Source: Bacillota bacterium (GTDB lineage Bacteria > Bacillota > Clostridia > Lachnospirales > Lachnospiraceae). Taken from it: a DNA stretch of 64,000 nucleotides. Every line of letters begins with the position of its first letter. The stretch's first letter is position 1. The position numbers and the translations under genes were made by a program. Below, piece by piece: positions 35,742 to 43,247 of the stretch. Under the pieces are notes generated by a model. It was not told the DNA's origin, ran no database searches, and saw only the letters and a list, made by a program, of their open reading frames with translations. The stretch covers positions 62,001 to 126,000 of the forward strand of contig JAFAGA010000059.1 of assembly GCA_023423045.1 (NCBI GenBank). Reading direction: 5' to 3'.

Positions 35742-36494
35742 TTATCGCAGATATTTGATTTTATCCTGATATTCACGGATTAAGGCCTGATTATGCTCTG
35801 TTCCCATGGGAATATTGGCACTCATGTACACCGGAGGTATTTGCCCATCCGCAAGGTATTTATTTTCGATCTTTAATATAATTCTCTGTGCAATAAACAG
35901 GCTGCTGAAGGTGGATGCCCCTCCTGTGATCACTCCGCTCTGGGGAATTGTCAGCAGTCCATCCCCAAAGGGGACATGATTATCGATCACAATATCACAC
36001 AGCTGATACAGCTTCTTTTTGCCGGGGTGCCTGGCTTCCAGCCTCTCCGATACCTTCCGGGAGGTAATTCCCACCACCGTCAGTCCCTGCTCTCTGGCAT
36101 AAATAGCTGCTTCTATCGGGACACTGTTGATTCCTGAATTGGAGGAGATGAGGATCGTATCACCTTCCCTGATGGGAGCCTCTGACAGGATTTTGGCCGC
36201 CAGACCTGTCTCCCTCTCCTTCTCCATACTTTGAATCGCCCCCTCCTGAACCATAAGGGACGGAACCAGGATCGGATTCACCGGTACAAGGCCTCCCGCA
36301 CGAAAGAACAGCTCCTCTGCAATCATGTGAGAATGCCCGGTTGCAAAGACATGGAGCAATCCACCGTTTCGAAGGGATTGGTAAGCCGCTTTCGCCGCCT
36401 CCTCCATGGCATTGTCCTCCAGTGTCTCTGCCTCCTGCAATAAGTTTAACAGCTTTGGCAAAAAGGAATATTCCTCAACCAGTTCCATACTCAT
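35742..36494 (-). CDS. SIS domain sugar isomerase-like protein
   Basis: A 250-residue protein with a single SIS (sugar isomerase) fold of the UPF0309 type. The phospho-sugar-binding elements are GLLHVFATGHSHMIAEELFF and ILISSNSGINSVPIEAAIYA. It belongs to the nag locus: it is downstream of the GntR regulator on the same strand, and a perfect palindrome matching the operator near nagB lies 40-60 bases upstream. It probably binds or converts an amino-sugar phosphate, perhaps MurNAc- or GlcNAc-derived; the exact reaction is not known. Confidence 0.8.
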   Translation of the reverse strand: MSMELVEEYSFLPKLLNLLQEAETLEDNAMEEAAKAAYQSLRNGGLLHVFATGHSHMIAEELFFRAGGLVPVNPILVPSLMVQEGAIQSMEKERETGLAAKILSEAPIREGDTILISSNSGINSVPIEAAIYAREQGLTVVGITSRKVSERLEARHPGKKKLYQLCDIVIDNHVPFGDGLLTIPQSGVITGGASTFSSLFIAQRIILKIENKYLADGQIPPVYMSANIPMGTEHNQALIREYQDKIKYLR

Positions 36495-36534
36495 CCGCTT
36501 CTTCTCCTCTATAAAAAGTATTGTATATCCGCCC

Positions 36535-36554
36535 TAACTTGTTATAACAAGTTA
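36535..36554 (-). promoter_or_regulatory. GntR (NagR-like) operator upstream of the SIS gene
   Basis: The perfect 20-bp palindrome TAACTTGTTATAACAAGTTA shares the core TTGTTATAACAA with the operator at 37357-37382. It lies between the stop of the GntR gene and the SIS gene start. Confidence 0.75.
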
Positions 36555-36577
36555 AATTACATCAATTTATATCTGTT

Positions 36578-37288
36578 TTATTTGTATAAGGTCACCTGGA
36601 ATTGGTACAAATCTCCCCGATAGGTAGATTCCACATATTCATATGCCATTCCGTCCTGCTCATAGGTTGTTCTGTGAACATGGAGCACCGCACAGCCACT
36701 TTCCACCTGCAGCAGCTTTGCTTCCTCATCGGAAGCAAGTCCTGCACGAATCTCCTGCACACCCTTAAAGCTCTCACAGCCGTACTGATAATGCAATATC
36801 TCATACAGGGATTCTTGCAGGTTGACCTTTCCCAGGGTGGGAAAGCGATAGAACGGCAGGTGCACCCGTTCGATTGCGATGGGAACTCCATCCGCAAGAC
36901 GAAGGCGCTCCAGAAGATAAACCTTTTGATGGACATCGATATTCAGTATCTCGGCCACCTTCTGTGACGGAGCCAACGTATCAAAAGAGATAATCTCGCT
37001 GGAGGGCTCCTTCCCCAGCATTCTCATCTCTTCGGTAAATCCCTTCAGATGATTTAGCTGAAAGCCGGCTTTCTTCATCATGACAAAGCTTCCTCTGCCC
37101 TGCTGCTTGTAGATATAGCCGCCCTGCTGCAGACCGTCCAGTGCTCTTCTGACCGTAATCCTGCTGATATTAAAGAGCTCACAGATTTCCTCCTCCGTAG
37201 GCATCTTCTCCCCCTCCTTCAGCTTTCCGGACTTGATTAAGGGGATATAATAATTCATGACCTGCATGTACCGGGGTAATGGTTTCAT
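36578..37288 (-). CDS. GntR/HutC-type repressor of the nag locus
   Basis: A 236-residue regulator. The N-terminal winged helix has LKEGEKMPTEEEICELFNIS and RITVRRALDGLQQGGYIYKQ; the C-terminal UTRA domain (residues about 90-230) contains ERVHLPFYRFP and the sugar-phosphate-binding fold of NagR/DasR. Such proteins sense GlcN-6-P or GlcNAc-6-P. AAAGGGGGCAAAACT precedes the ATG. It is divergent from nagBA, and two matching palindromes in the locus are its likely targets. Confidence 0.9.
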   Translation of the reverse strand: MKPLPRYMQVMNYYIPLIKSGKLKEGEKMPTEEEICELFNISRITVRRALDGLQQGGYIYKQQGRGSFVMMKKAGFQLNHLKGFTEEMRMLGKEPSSEIISFDTLAPSQKVAEILNIDVHQKVYLLERLRLADGVPIAIERVHLPFYRFPTLGKVNLQESLYEILHYQYGCESFKGVQEIRAGLASDEEAKLLQVESGCAVLHVHRTTYEQDGMAYEYVESTYRGDLYQFQVTLYK

Positions 37289-37356
37289 AGTTTTGCCCCC
37301 TTTTCCCTATTTTATTATTTACATTTTATAAAACCTGTGGTATGTTTGTTTCAAGA

Positions 37357-37382
37357 GATAAAGTTGTTATAACAACTTTATC
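37357..37382. promoter_or_regulatory. GntR (NagR-like) operator between regulator and nagB
   Basis: A perfect 26-bp palindrome with 13-bp arms, core AAGTTGTTATAACAACTT, 69 bases upstream of the regulator's start. It probably controls both the regulator gene and nagBA. Confidence 0.8.
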
Positions 37383-37424
37383 ATGACGAATATTTTTTGT
37401 CAATTTTTTTATCATAAGGATAAG

Positions 37425-37581
37425 AGGATGTAGTTATAGTTTGGCCTACCGTATTCTGGCATCCCCTTTTACTTGCTTTCCCTTCGTGCGTTCAGAACAC
37501 TCCGCTTCACAAGATGCACTCAGCCAGTCTGCGCAAAAAGGGGATGCCAGAATACGGTAGGCCAAATTATAACAGGATGTA
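37425..37581. mobile_element. MITE-like insertion with 8-bp target duplication
   Basis: Element 37433-37573 (141 bp) has inverted repeats of 38 bp, differing at one position, at 37433-37470 and 37536-37573; the ends begin GTTATAGTTTGGCCTACCG. Directly outside are identical 8-bp copies of AGGATGTA, at 37425-37432 and 37574-37581, the mark of transposition. The 65-bp middle has no coding capacity. It lies between the nag operator and nagB. It accounts for most of the 325-bp gap. Confidence 0.85.
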
Positions 37582-37613
37582 TATGCCGCCAAGGGCGGCA
37601 GATGGAGGTTGTT

Positions 37614-38345
37614 ATGAAGATTATAAGAACAAGAGATTATCAGGACATGAGCAGAAAGTCTGCCAATATTATCTCCGCACAGGTTATTATTAAGCCGGAC
37701 AGCGTTCTGGGCCTTGCCACCGGCTCCTCACCCGTCGGTACCTACGAGAATCTTGTAGATTGGCACCGAAAAGGAGATCTGGATTTTTCCCAGGTAAAAA
37801 CCGTGAATCTGGATGAGTACGTCGGCCTTCCCAGGGATAACCCCTGCAGCTATTATTATTTTATGTATGAACATCTGTTTAAACATATTAACATTAATTT
37901 GAACAACACCCATGTCCCCAACGGAATGGAAAGTGATGACCGGATTGAGTGCAAGCGTTACGACAGCCTGATTGCTTCTCTCGGACAGATTGACCTTCAG
38001 CTTCTTGGCATAGGCAACAATGGACATATCGGCTTTAATGAACCCTGTGATATCTACCGCAAATCCACCTTCAAAGTAGAGCTTGCCCCCAGCACCATCG
38101 AAGCAAATGCCCGCTTCTTTAACTCAGCGGATGAGATCCCCCGCTATGCTTATACCATGGGAATCGGCACCATTATGTCTGCCAAAAAGATTCTGCTGAT
38201 CGTTCAGGGGGAAGCCAAGGCTGATATTATAAAAGAAGCCATTGAAGGTCCCATCACTCCCCGGGTTCCTGCCTCCGTTCTCCAGCTCCATCAGGACGTG
38301 ACCCTTATTGCAGATGAAGCAGCATTGTCCCGTCTGAGCAGATAA
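37614..38345 (+). CDS. nagB: glucosamine-6-phosphate deaminase
   Basis: A 243-residue enzyme that converts GlcN-6-P to fructose-6-P and ammonia. Family motifs are LATGSSPVGTYENLV, NLDEYVGLPRDNP, LGIGNNGHIGFNEP and the downstream VPASVLQLHQDVTLIADEAA. The ATG follows GGAGG at six bases. The frame extends upstream through the MITE, but there is no start signal there. nagA follows 63 bases later. Confidence 0.96.
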   Translation: MKIIRTRDYQDMSRKSANIISAQVIIKPDSVLGLATGSSPVGTYENLVDWHRKGDLDFSQVKTVNLDEYVGLPRDNPCSYYYFMYEHLFKHININLNNTHVPNGMESDDRIECKRYDSLIASLGQIDLQLLGIGNNGHIGFNEPCDIYRKSTFKVELAPSTIEANARFFNSADEIPRYAYTMGIGTIMSAKKILLIVQGEAKADIIKEAIEGPITPRVPASVLQLHQDVTLIADEAALSRLSR

Positions 38346-38408
38346 TTTCGTACCAGGCAGGCCGGTACAGGTGACTACAGTCTGAACCACAATAGAAAGG
38401 AGCCCCAT

Positions 38409-39527
38409 ATGATAATTAAAAATGCAAATGTATATAATGAAGACGGAAGCTTCCTAAAAAAAGATATTTTCATTGAAGGTGAAATGATTGCCGATAATGC
38501 ATCCGTCGCAGACCAGGAGGTTCTGGACGGAGAGGGTCTCTATCTGATCCCCGGACTCACGGACATCCACTTTCATGGTTGTGTGGGCTATGATTTCTGT
38601 GACGGAACTCCGGAAGCAGTCCGCTCTATCGCCATGTACCAGGCAAAGAACGGCGTAACCACCATAGCTCCCGCCACCATGACTCTTGACGATGAACGGC
38701 TGACCCGGATATTTAAGAATGCCGGTGACTATAACAATGAGAGCGGTGCCATTTTGGCAGGAATTAATATGGAGGGTCCCTATCTCTCCTACGCCAAGAA
38801 GGGTGCCCAGAATCCCATGTATCTGCGACGCCCCGATGTAGAACATTTTCATAAAATGCAGTCTCTGTCCAAAGGCTTAATTAAACTCATGGCGATTGCG
38901 CCGGAGGAAGAAGGCGCCATGGAATGCATCGAAGCTCTTAAGGATGAGGTGGTTATTTCTCTCGCACACACCACAGCCGATTATGATCTGGCCATGGAGG
39001 CCTATGAAAAGGGTGCTTCCCATCTTACCCATATGTACAACGCCATGCCGGCTTTCTCCCACCGCAGCCCGGGTGTAATCGGTGCCGCTCTGGATTCTGC
39101 CCATGTTCATGTGGAACTAATCTGTGACGGTGTCCACGTCGCTCCCAGTGTAATACGCGCCTCCTTCAAGATGTTCGGAGATGAGCGGATCATCCTGGTA
39201 AGCGACAGTATGATGGCCGCAGGATTGGAGGACGGCCAATATGCTCTGGGCGGACAGGATGTCACCGTAGTCGGCAACAAGGCAACCCTTGCCGACGGCA
39301 CCATCGCCGGCTCTGTGACTAATCTGCTGCAATGCGTCAGAACAGCGGTCAGCTTTGGAATCCCCCTTGCCTCTGCCATCAAATGTGCCGCAGTAAACCC
39401 TGCGAAGAAGATAGGCATCTTCGACCGGTACGGCAGCATCACGCCGGGTAAATATGCCAATCTGGTACTGTTGAATCAAGAACTGGAGATTGTGAAGGTG
39501 CTGATTAAAGGAAAAGAATTTGCATAA
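38409..39527 (+). CDS. nagA: N-acetylglucosamine-6-phosphate deacetylase
   Basis: A 372-residue amidohydrolase that removes the acetyl group of GlcNAc-6-P. The metal-binding motif is TDIHFHGCVGYDF; further ligands are in INMEGPYLSYAKKGA, SLAHTTADY and THMYNAMPAFSHR, and the catalytic Asp lies in LVSDSMMAAG. AAAGGAG precedes the ATG. It forms an operon with nagB. Confidence 0.96.
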   Translation: MIIKNANVYNEDGSFLKKDIFIEGEMIADNASVADQEVLDGEGLYLIPGLTDIHFHGCVGYDFCDGTPEAVRSIAMYQAKNGVTTIAPATMTLDDERLTRIFKNAGDYNNESGAILAGINMEGPYLSYAKKGAQNPMYLRRPDVEHFHKMQSLSKGLIKLMAIAPEEEGAMECIEALKDEVVISLAHTTADYDLAMEAYEKGASHLTHMYNAMPAFSHRSPGVIGAALDSAHVHVELICDGVHVAPSVIRASFKMFGDERIILVSDSMMAAGLEDGQYALGGQDVTVVGNKATLADGTIAGSVTNLLQCVRTAVSFGIPLASAIKCAAVNPAKKIGIFDRYGSITPGKYANLVLLNQELEIVKVLIKGKEFA

Positions 39528-39536
39528 ATGACTGCA

Positions 39537-39564
39537 GGCCAGGCAAAGTTCCCATTGCCTGGCC
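39537..39564 (+). terminator. hairpin after nagA
   Basis: A 10-bp stem GGCCAGGCAA/TTGCCTGGCC lies ten bases after the nagA stop, followed by AT-rich DNA with a weak T-run. Confidence 0.55.
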
Positions 39565-39573
39565 CGTAAATAT

Positions 39574-39663
39574 TTATTTGATCTCCTTTATATACTGCTT
39601 CAACTGTTCACGGTTATTGATTTCCAGCTTCCTGTACAAATTAGTGGCAGCCCATGAGTTATT
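39574..39663 (-). pseudogene. remnant of a LuxR-type regulator C-terminus
   Basis: The minus strand encodes 29 residues, ending NLYRKLEINNREQLKQYIKEIK then a stop. This matches the last helices of a LuxR/NarL-type HTH domain (xNIYRKLxVxNRxEAV). An in-frame stop lies directly upstream and the rest of the gene is missing, so it is a decayed remnant. Confidence 0.6.
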
Positions 39664-39732
39664 CTAAGATTATCATTCCCGGACTGTTATTACAATTCTA
39701 CCAGGTAGTATTTCAGGTGGAATATTGCTCTT

Positions 39733-41802
39733 CTACTTCACATACTTCACGGTAAACTTAGCCCCCGGCCCTCCGGCAAATACAATATATCCTCCCTCCG
39801 GCAGGGTTACTGTGGTATTCTCCGATATCATGGAAGAATGAATGCAGGCCTCCGTCTTATCATATATGCTGAAGGATGCTTTGGCCGGAACCGTCACCTT
39901 AACCTTCCTGCCCCCAGATCCCGAACCAATCTTATACCAGCTGGAATAGCCGTCGGCTCCTATCTTAACCTGGAACGAATCCTTGCCGGACAGCGCTTTG
40001 ACTGCATTCTCCCTGATATACAACCTTCCGGCGAGACTCAGATATTCCGTCTTTGACTTGGTATTGAATTGCAGGTCGAACAAATCTCTTCCGGCCACAC
40101 CGGGAATCTGAAGCTGGGACTGAGCCAGATTCTCATCTATAATTTTGGCACCGAAGCAATATCCTTCGATTCCCTTGGGCAGTGCAATCCCTAATATGGG
40201 GGAGCTGATTGCATACATCTGGGAGGAATACTTCTCATTAATCAGAAAGTAGCGTTTTCCCAGACGGCTGTTCCAGGCCGTCTTCACTTTCTTGGATAAG
40301 GGATTCGCCTCTATCTTCTGGGCCTGATAGCTGGAATCCGCCATCTGCCCCAACCCGGGTATGCTGCTGTAGCCCTCTGCAAACAGATAGGTATTCCCGT
40401 TCTTTTCCTTTTGGAAGGAGAGAGAGGCACTCCCGTCAGGGGTATGGAATTTGCCATCACCGGTATAGGTAAATCTCTGTACCTGAGGCCCTTCACCGGA
40501 TACGCTCAACGCTCCCGAAGTATTGATCTCTACCTTTATTACTCCCCCGGAGTAAGCATAAAAGCCCTCGTAGCTCTTCTCCGCTTTGGGCATGGCAGCC
40601 TTTACCGGAGACAGGAAGGTTTTATCCGCCTTAATCTCACTGATCTCTCCTTTCGCCAGCAATGCTTTCAGCAGAATGCTTTGGGCAAAGCTCTGACCAT
40701 AGAGGCTGGAACCGCCGCTTAAGAGAACGGCCATCGCCATATCCTTTTCCGGTAAAACGATGAGGCTTGCGTGATACAGCATGGTATCCCCTCCCTTTAC
40801 CAGCGCCTTTATTCCATATTCCTGGAAGGGATAGGTATCCACACTGTCCCAGCCCAAACCATAGGTGACCAGGGAGTTGGACCCGGAATGCCACAAACCC
40901 GACCGGTATTCACTTTTTGCCATAGCCTTTGCCGAGGCTTCGGACAATTCACCGGTTTTCTCTCCATATTGAAAGATTCGCGCAAAGCGGCACAAATCCT
41001 CGGCAGTGGAATAAATTCCTCCCGCACCGATGGCATTCACCGCATCTGCCGGCAGCTCCGTATCAGAGCCTGCTTTATAGGCCTTAGCTAATTGCTCACG
41101 GTCGAACTGGTCCAGGGGTGTCTTTGTATTCATCATCTGAAGGGGTTCCAGAATATACTTATCCAGGTAAGCAGAAAAATCCATCCCGCTGACTCTTTCC
41201 ACCAGTAACTGTGCCAAACTAAAGCCATCATTGCAATATACACTGAAAGCTCCGGGTACGGCCTTCAGCCTCTGGCTTTTCAGATTCTCAAGAAAGATAT
41301 CCATACTCACGGTATCACTATCCCCCAGCAGCATCGCGTTGGTAAAGGTACTGCCCATTAAACCGGAGGAGTGGTTCAGAAGCATCCTCACCGTAATATC
41401 CTTGTATCTTTTGTCCGTCATCTTAAACTCCGGAATATATTTTACCACAGGCTTATCCAGCTTAACCTTTCCGCTTTCCGCCAGCTGCATCACCGCTGCG
41501 GTGGTAAATACCTTGCTCACGGATCCAATTCCGTACATATGCTCACTATCCAGCACCGTATCGCTGTTCCTGCCATACACACCGGACTGGCCGGAGACAA
41601 CAATCTCTCCCTGATCGATCAGCGCATATTGCACACTGGTCGCTCCATAGAGGGAGGTCAGCAGCTTTGCAGTTGTTTGGGCCTGTTTTGCTACATCCTC
41701 ATAGACCGAAGCCGCCCTTACAGGCTCCGGCTTGCTCGGAAACACCGCAATTGATAATAGAAGCATTACGGCGATACCGGTTCTTATCCATTTCTTAAAC
41801 AT
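39733..41802 (-). CDS. exported serine hydrolase, class C beta-lactamase-like fold
   Basis: A 689-residue secreted protein. A signal peptide (MFKKWIRTGIAVMLLLSIAV) is followed by a serine beta-lactamase/penicillin-binding domain of about 350 residues: SxxK in GSVSKVFT, YCN in VYCNDGFSLAQL. The third active-site motif may be HAS in DTMLYHASLIVL. The last 300 residues look beta-rich and unassigned. Relatives include D-Ala-D-Ala peptidases, esterases and EstB-type enzymes, so beta-lactam hydrolysis should not be assumed. The ATG at 41802 has GGAGG six bases ahead; an ATG at 41808 would be too close to it. Confidence 0.85.
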   Translation of the reverse strand: MFKKWIRTGIAVMLLLSIAVFPSKPEPVRAASVYEDVAKQAQTTAKLLTSLYGATSVQYALIDQGEIVVSGQSGVYGRNSDTVLDSEHMYGIGSVSKVFTTAAVMQLAESGKVKLDKPVVKYIPEFKMTDKRYKDITVRMLLNHSSGLMGSTFTNAMLLGDSDTVSMDIFLENLKSQRLKAVPGAFSVYCNDGFSLAQLLVERVSGMDFSAYLDKYILEPLQMMNTKTPLDQFDREQLAKAYKAGSDTELPADAVNAIGAGGIYSTAEDLCRFARIFQYGEKTGELSEASAKAMAKSEYRSGLWHSGSNSLVTYGLGWDSVDTYPFQEYGIKALVKGGDTMLYHASLIVLPEKDMAMAVLLSGGSSLYGQSFAQSILLKALLAKGEISEIKADKTFLSPVKAAMPKAEKSYEGFYAYSGGVIKVEINTSGALSVSGEGPQVQRFTYTGDGKFHTPDGSASLSFQKEKNGNTYLFAEGYSSIPGLGQMADSSYQAQKIEANPLSKKVKTAWNSRLGKRYFLINEKYSSQMYAISSPILGIALPKGIEGYCFGAKIIDENLAQSQLQIPGVAGRDLFDLQFNTKSKTEYLSLAGRLYIRENAVKALSGKDSFQVKIGADGYSSWYKIGSGSGGRKVKVTVPAKASFSIYDKTEACIHSSMISENTTVTLPEGGYIVFAGGPGAKFTVKYVK

Positions 41803-41966
41803 ATCCATCCTCCTCACAGCATATTTTATTCCTGGTTTTGGGGGACTTCCCCCCATTCCTGCAAAGGTCCTGGCTGCATACCTGGCCGTCACAGGCCTCT
41901 AAAGGATTATTACTGTTATTATAGCACTTTACAAACCTGTTTCAACCAAGTTAATCCAATTTTAAT

Positions 41967-42055
41967 GTAAGATATTACAGCCAAAACTGCGATATCCTGT
42001 CTCCCTTTACTTACCTCCCTTTCATGCGTTCAGAATAATGCGCTTTAAAAAACTT
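41967..42055. repeat. decayed MITE copy
   Basis: A stretch with TTTACTT, CCCTTTCATGCGTTCAGAA and GCGCTT in the same order and spacing as the left arm and centre of the element at 37433. No matching right arm is seen. It fills part of the 427-bp gap 41803-42229. Confidence 0.5.
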
Positions 42056-42084
42056 ATAAATACAACCTTCACAAAAAGTTACAT

Positions 42085-42155
42085 TAATCTTAAAAAGTGC
42101 TGTTCTTGCGCCGTGCATTGTGTTACCGAAGCATGAACTTTTTTGAGTAATGTAT
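42085..42155 (+). repeat. structured intergenic repeat, decayed copy C
   Basis: Contains GTGCTGTTCTTGCGCCGTGC, nearly as in copy A at 16087, followed by GTTAC-CGAAGCATGAAC where copy A has its ATTACAGGAAC hairpin. The palindromes are partly lost. Confidence 0.5.
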
Positions 42156-42166
42156 ATTACAAATAA

Positions 42167-42191
42167 ATATACCTTGACAGGCGAGGTATAT
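42167..42191 (+). promoter_or_regulatory. probable PadR operator
   Basis: ATATACCT and AGGTATAT form a palindrome with a 9-base centre, covering the -35 box of the promoter at 42174. PadR proteins usually repress their own promoter in this way. Confidence 0.6.
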
Positions 42192-42202
42192 ATGCATATA
42201 AT
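42174..42202 (+). promoter_or_regulatory. consensus SigA promoter of the PadR operon
   Basis: TTGACA, 17 bp, TATAAT: a perfect housekeeping promoter, 28 bases upstream of the padR start. The strength suggests that repression by PadR is decisive. Confidence 0.88.
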
Positions 42203-42229
42203 ATAGCTTAAATAAAGGAGGTATTTACC

Positions 42230-42553
42230 ATGTCGATTACATCGGACGTGATTCGCGGTCATACGGAGCCCATTATCCTGTCACATCTGATTGCCGGTGA
42301 CAGCTACGGCTATCAGATTAATAAAGAAATCATGGAAAAAACCAATAATTTATATGAGTTAAAAGAAGCCACCCTGTATTCCGCTTTCCGCCGCCTGGAG
42401 GAAGCCGGATTGATTCTTTCCTACTGGGGCAATGAGAATGTAGGGGCAAGGCGCCGATACTATGCCATTACGGAGAAGGGCCGTGAGGCATATCAGGAGT
42501 ATAAAAAGGACTGGGCAAACGCAAAAGATATTATTGATAAATTATTAAAGTAG
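42230..42553 (+). CDS. PadR family transcriptional regulator
   Basis: A 107-residue winged-helix regulator. The N-terminal HTH with VIRGHTEPIILSHLI and DSYGYQINKEI and the wing EATLYSAFRRLEEAGLI with ARRRYYAITEKG are typical of PadR. AAAGGAGG precedes the ATG. First gene of a three-gene operon (PadR - HAAS membrane protein - DUF4097), a recurrent trio in Firmicutes. Effector unknown; related PadRs respond to envelope stress or drugs. Confidence 0.93.
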   Translation: MSITSDVIRGHTEPIILSHLIAGDSYGYQINKEIMEKTNNLYELKEATLYSAFRRLEEAGLILSYWGNENVGARRRYYAITEKGREAYQEYKKDWANAKDIIDKLLK

Positions 42554-42569
42554 ATGGAGGGGTTATCTT

Positions 42570-43247
42570 ATGAATGAACGATTAAGAAATCATATTGAAA
42601 AGCTTTTTGACGACGCTCCTACGACCAGAAAGGCGTTTGAGCTGAAAGAGGAATTGCTGGCGAATTCCGAAGAACGGTATCAGGATCTGATTGCCAGCGG
42701 CGTGTCCCCTGATGATGCTTTTAAGCATGTCATCAGCTCTATCGGCAATGTCTCGGAGCTGTTTCGCGGGCTGGAGGCTGCACCGATGGAGGACCGGACG
42801 GAAACTGAAGCGAGAACCAGGAAGGTAGCTCTTATCAAAGCCGCGGCGGTGGGCCTTTATATCTTCAGCGTATTCCTGTTCCTGACCTTTGCGATGTTTG
42901 ACATGTACAGTCCCCTGGATTTGTCTACCATCGGGCTGGCCGTCATGGTATTTATTGCAATCATACCTACCTGCATGCTGGTCTATGTTTCGAATATGTA
43001 TCCGGGATACAGTAAGAAGGAAGATACCATTGTAGAAGATTTCAAGGAATGGAAAAGCAGTACCGCCAGAACCAAGTCCATTAAGAACGCTGTGACAAGC
43101 ATTGTATGGACCCTTACCCTGCTGCTCTATTTTATTATCAGCTTTGCTACCTTCGCCTGGTATTCCACCTGGATTATCTTTATTGCCGGCGCCTGTGTCC
43201 AGGCTATTGTTGAGCTGGCATTTCATTTAAAGGAGCTGAAGAAATGA
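42570..43247 (+). CDS. HAAS-domain membrane protein (DUF1700-like)
   Basis: A 225-residue protein. The N-terminal 70 residues form the all-alpha HAAS domain (DDAPTTRKAFELKEELLANS and GVSPDDAFKHVISSIGNVSE). Four membrane helices follow. It lies 16 bases after padR and overlaps the DUF4097 gene by four bases. HAAS proteins generally act with PadR and DUF4097 partners in envelope stress response; the mechanism is not established. Confidence 0.85.
   Translation: MNERLRNHIEKLFDDAPTTRKAFELKEELLANSEERYQDLIASGVSPDDAFKHVISSIGNVSELFRGLEAAPMEDRTETEARTRKVALIKAAAVGLYIFSVFLFLTFAMFDMYSPLDLSTIGLAVMVFIAIIPTCMLVYVSNMYPGYSKKEDTIVEDFKEWKSSTARTKSIKNAVTSIVWTLTLLLYFIISFATFAWYSTWIIFIAGACVQAIVELAFHLKELKK

Noticed and set aside
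37473..37613. N-terminal extension of NagB
   Set aside because: The frame runs through the MITE; the ATG at 37614 has the ribosome site and the family's normal start.
39733..41802. Beta-lactam resistance gene
   Set aside because: The fold is class C beta-lactamase-like, but the long C-terminal part and the lack of a clear KTG motif fit an exported esterase or peptidase equally well.
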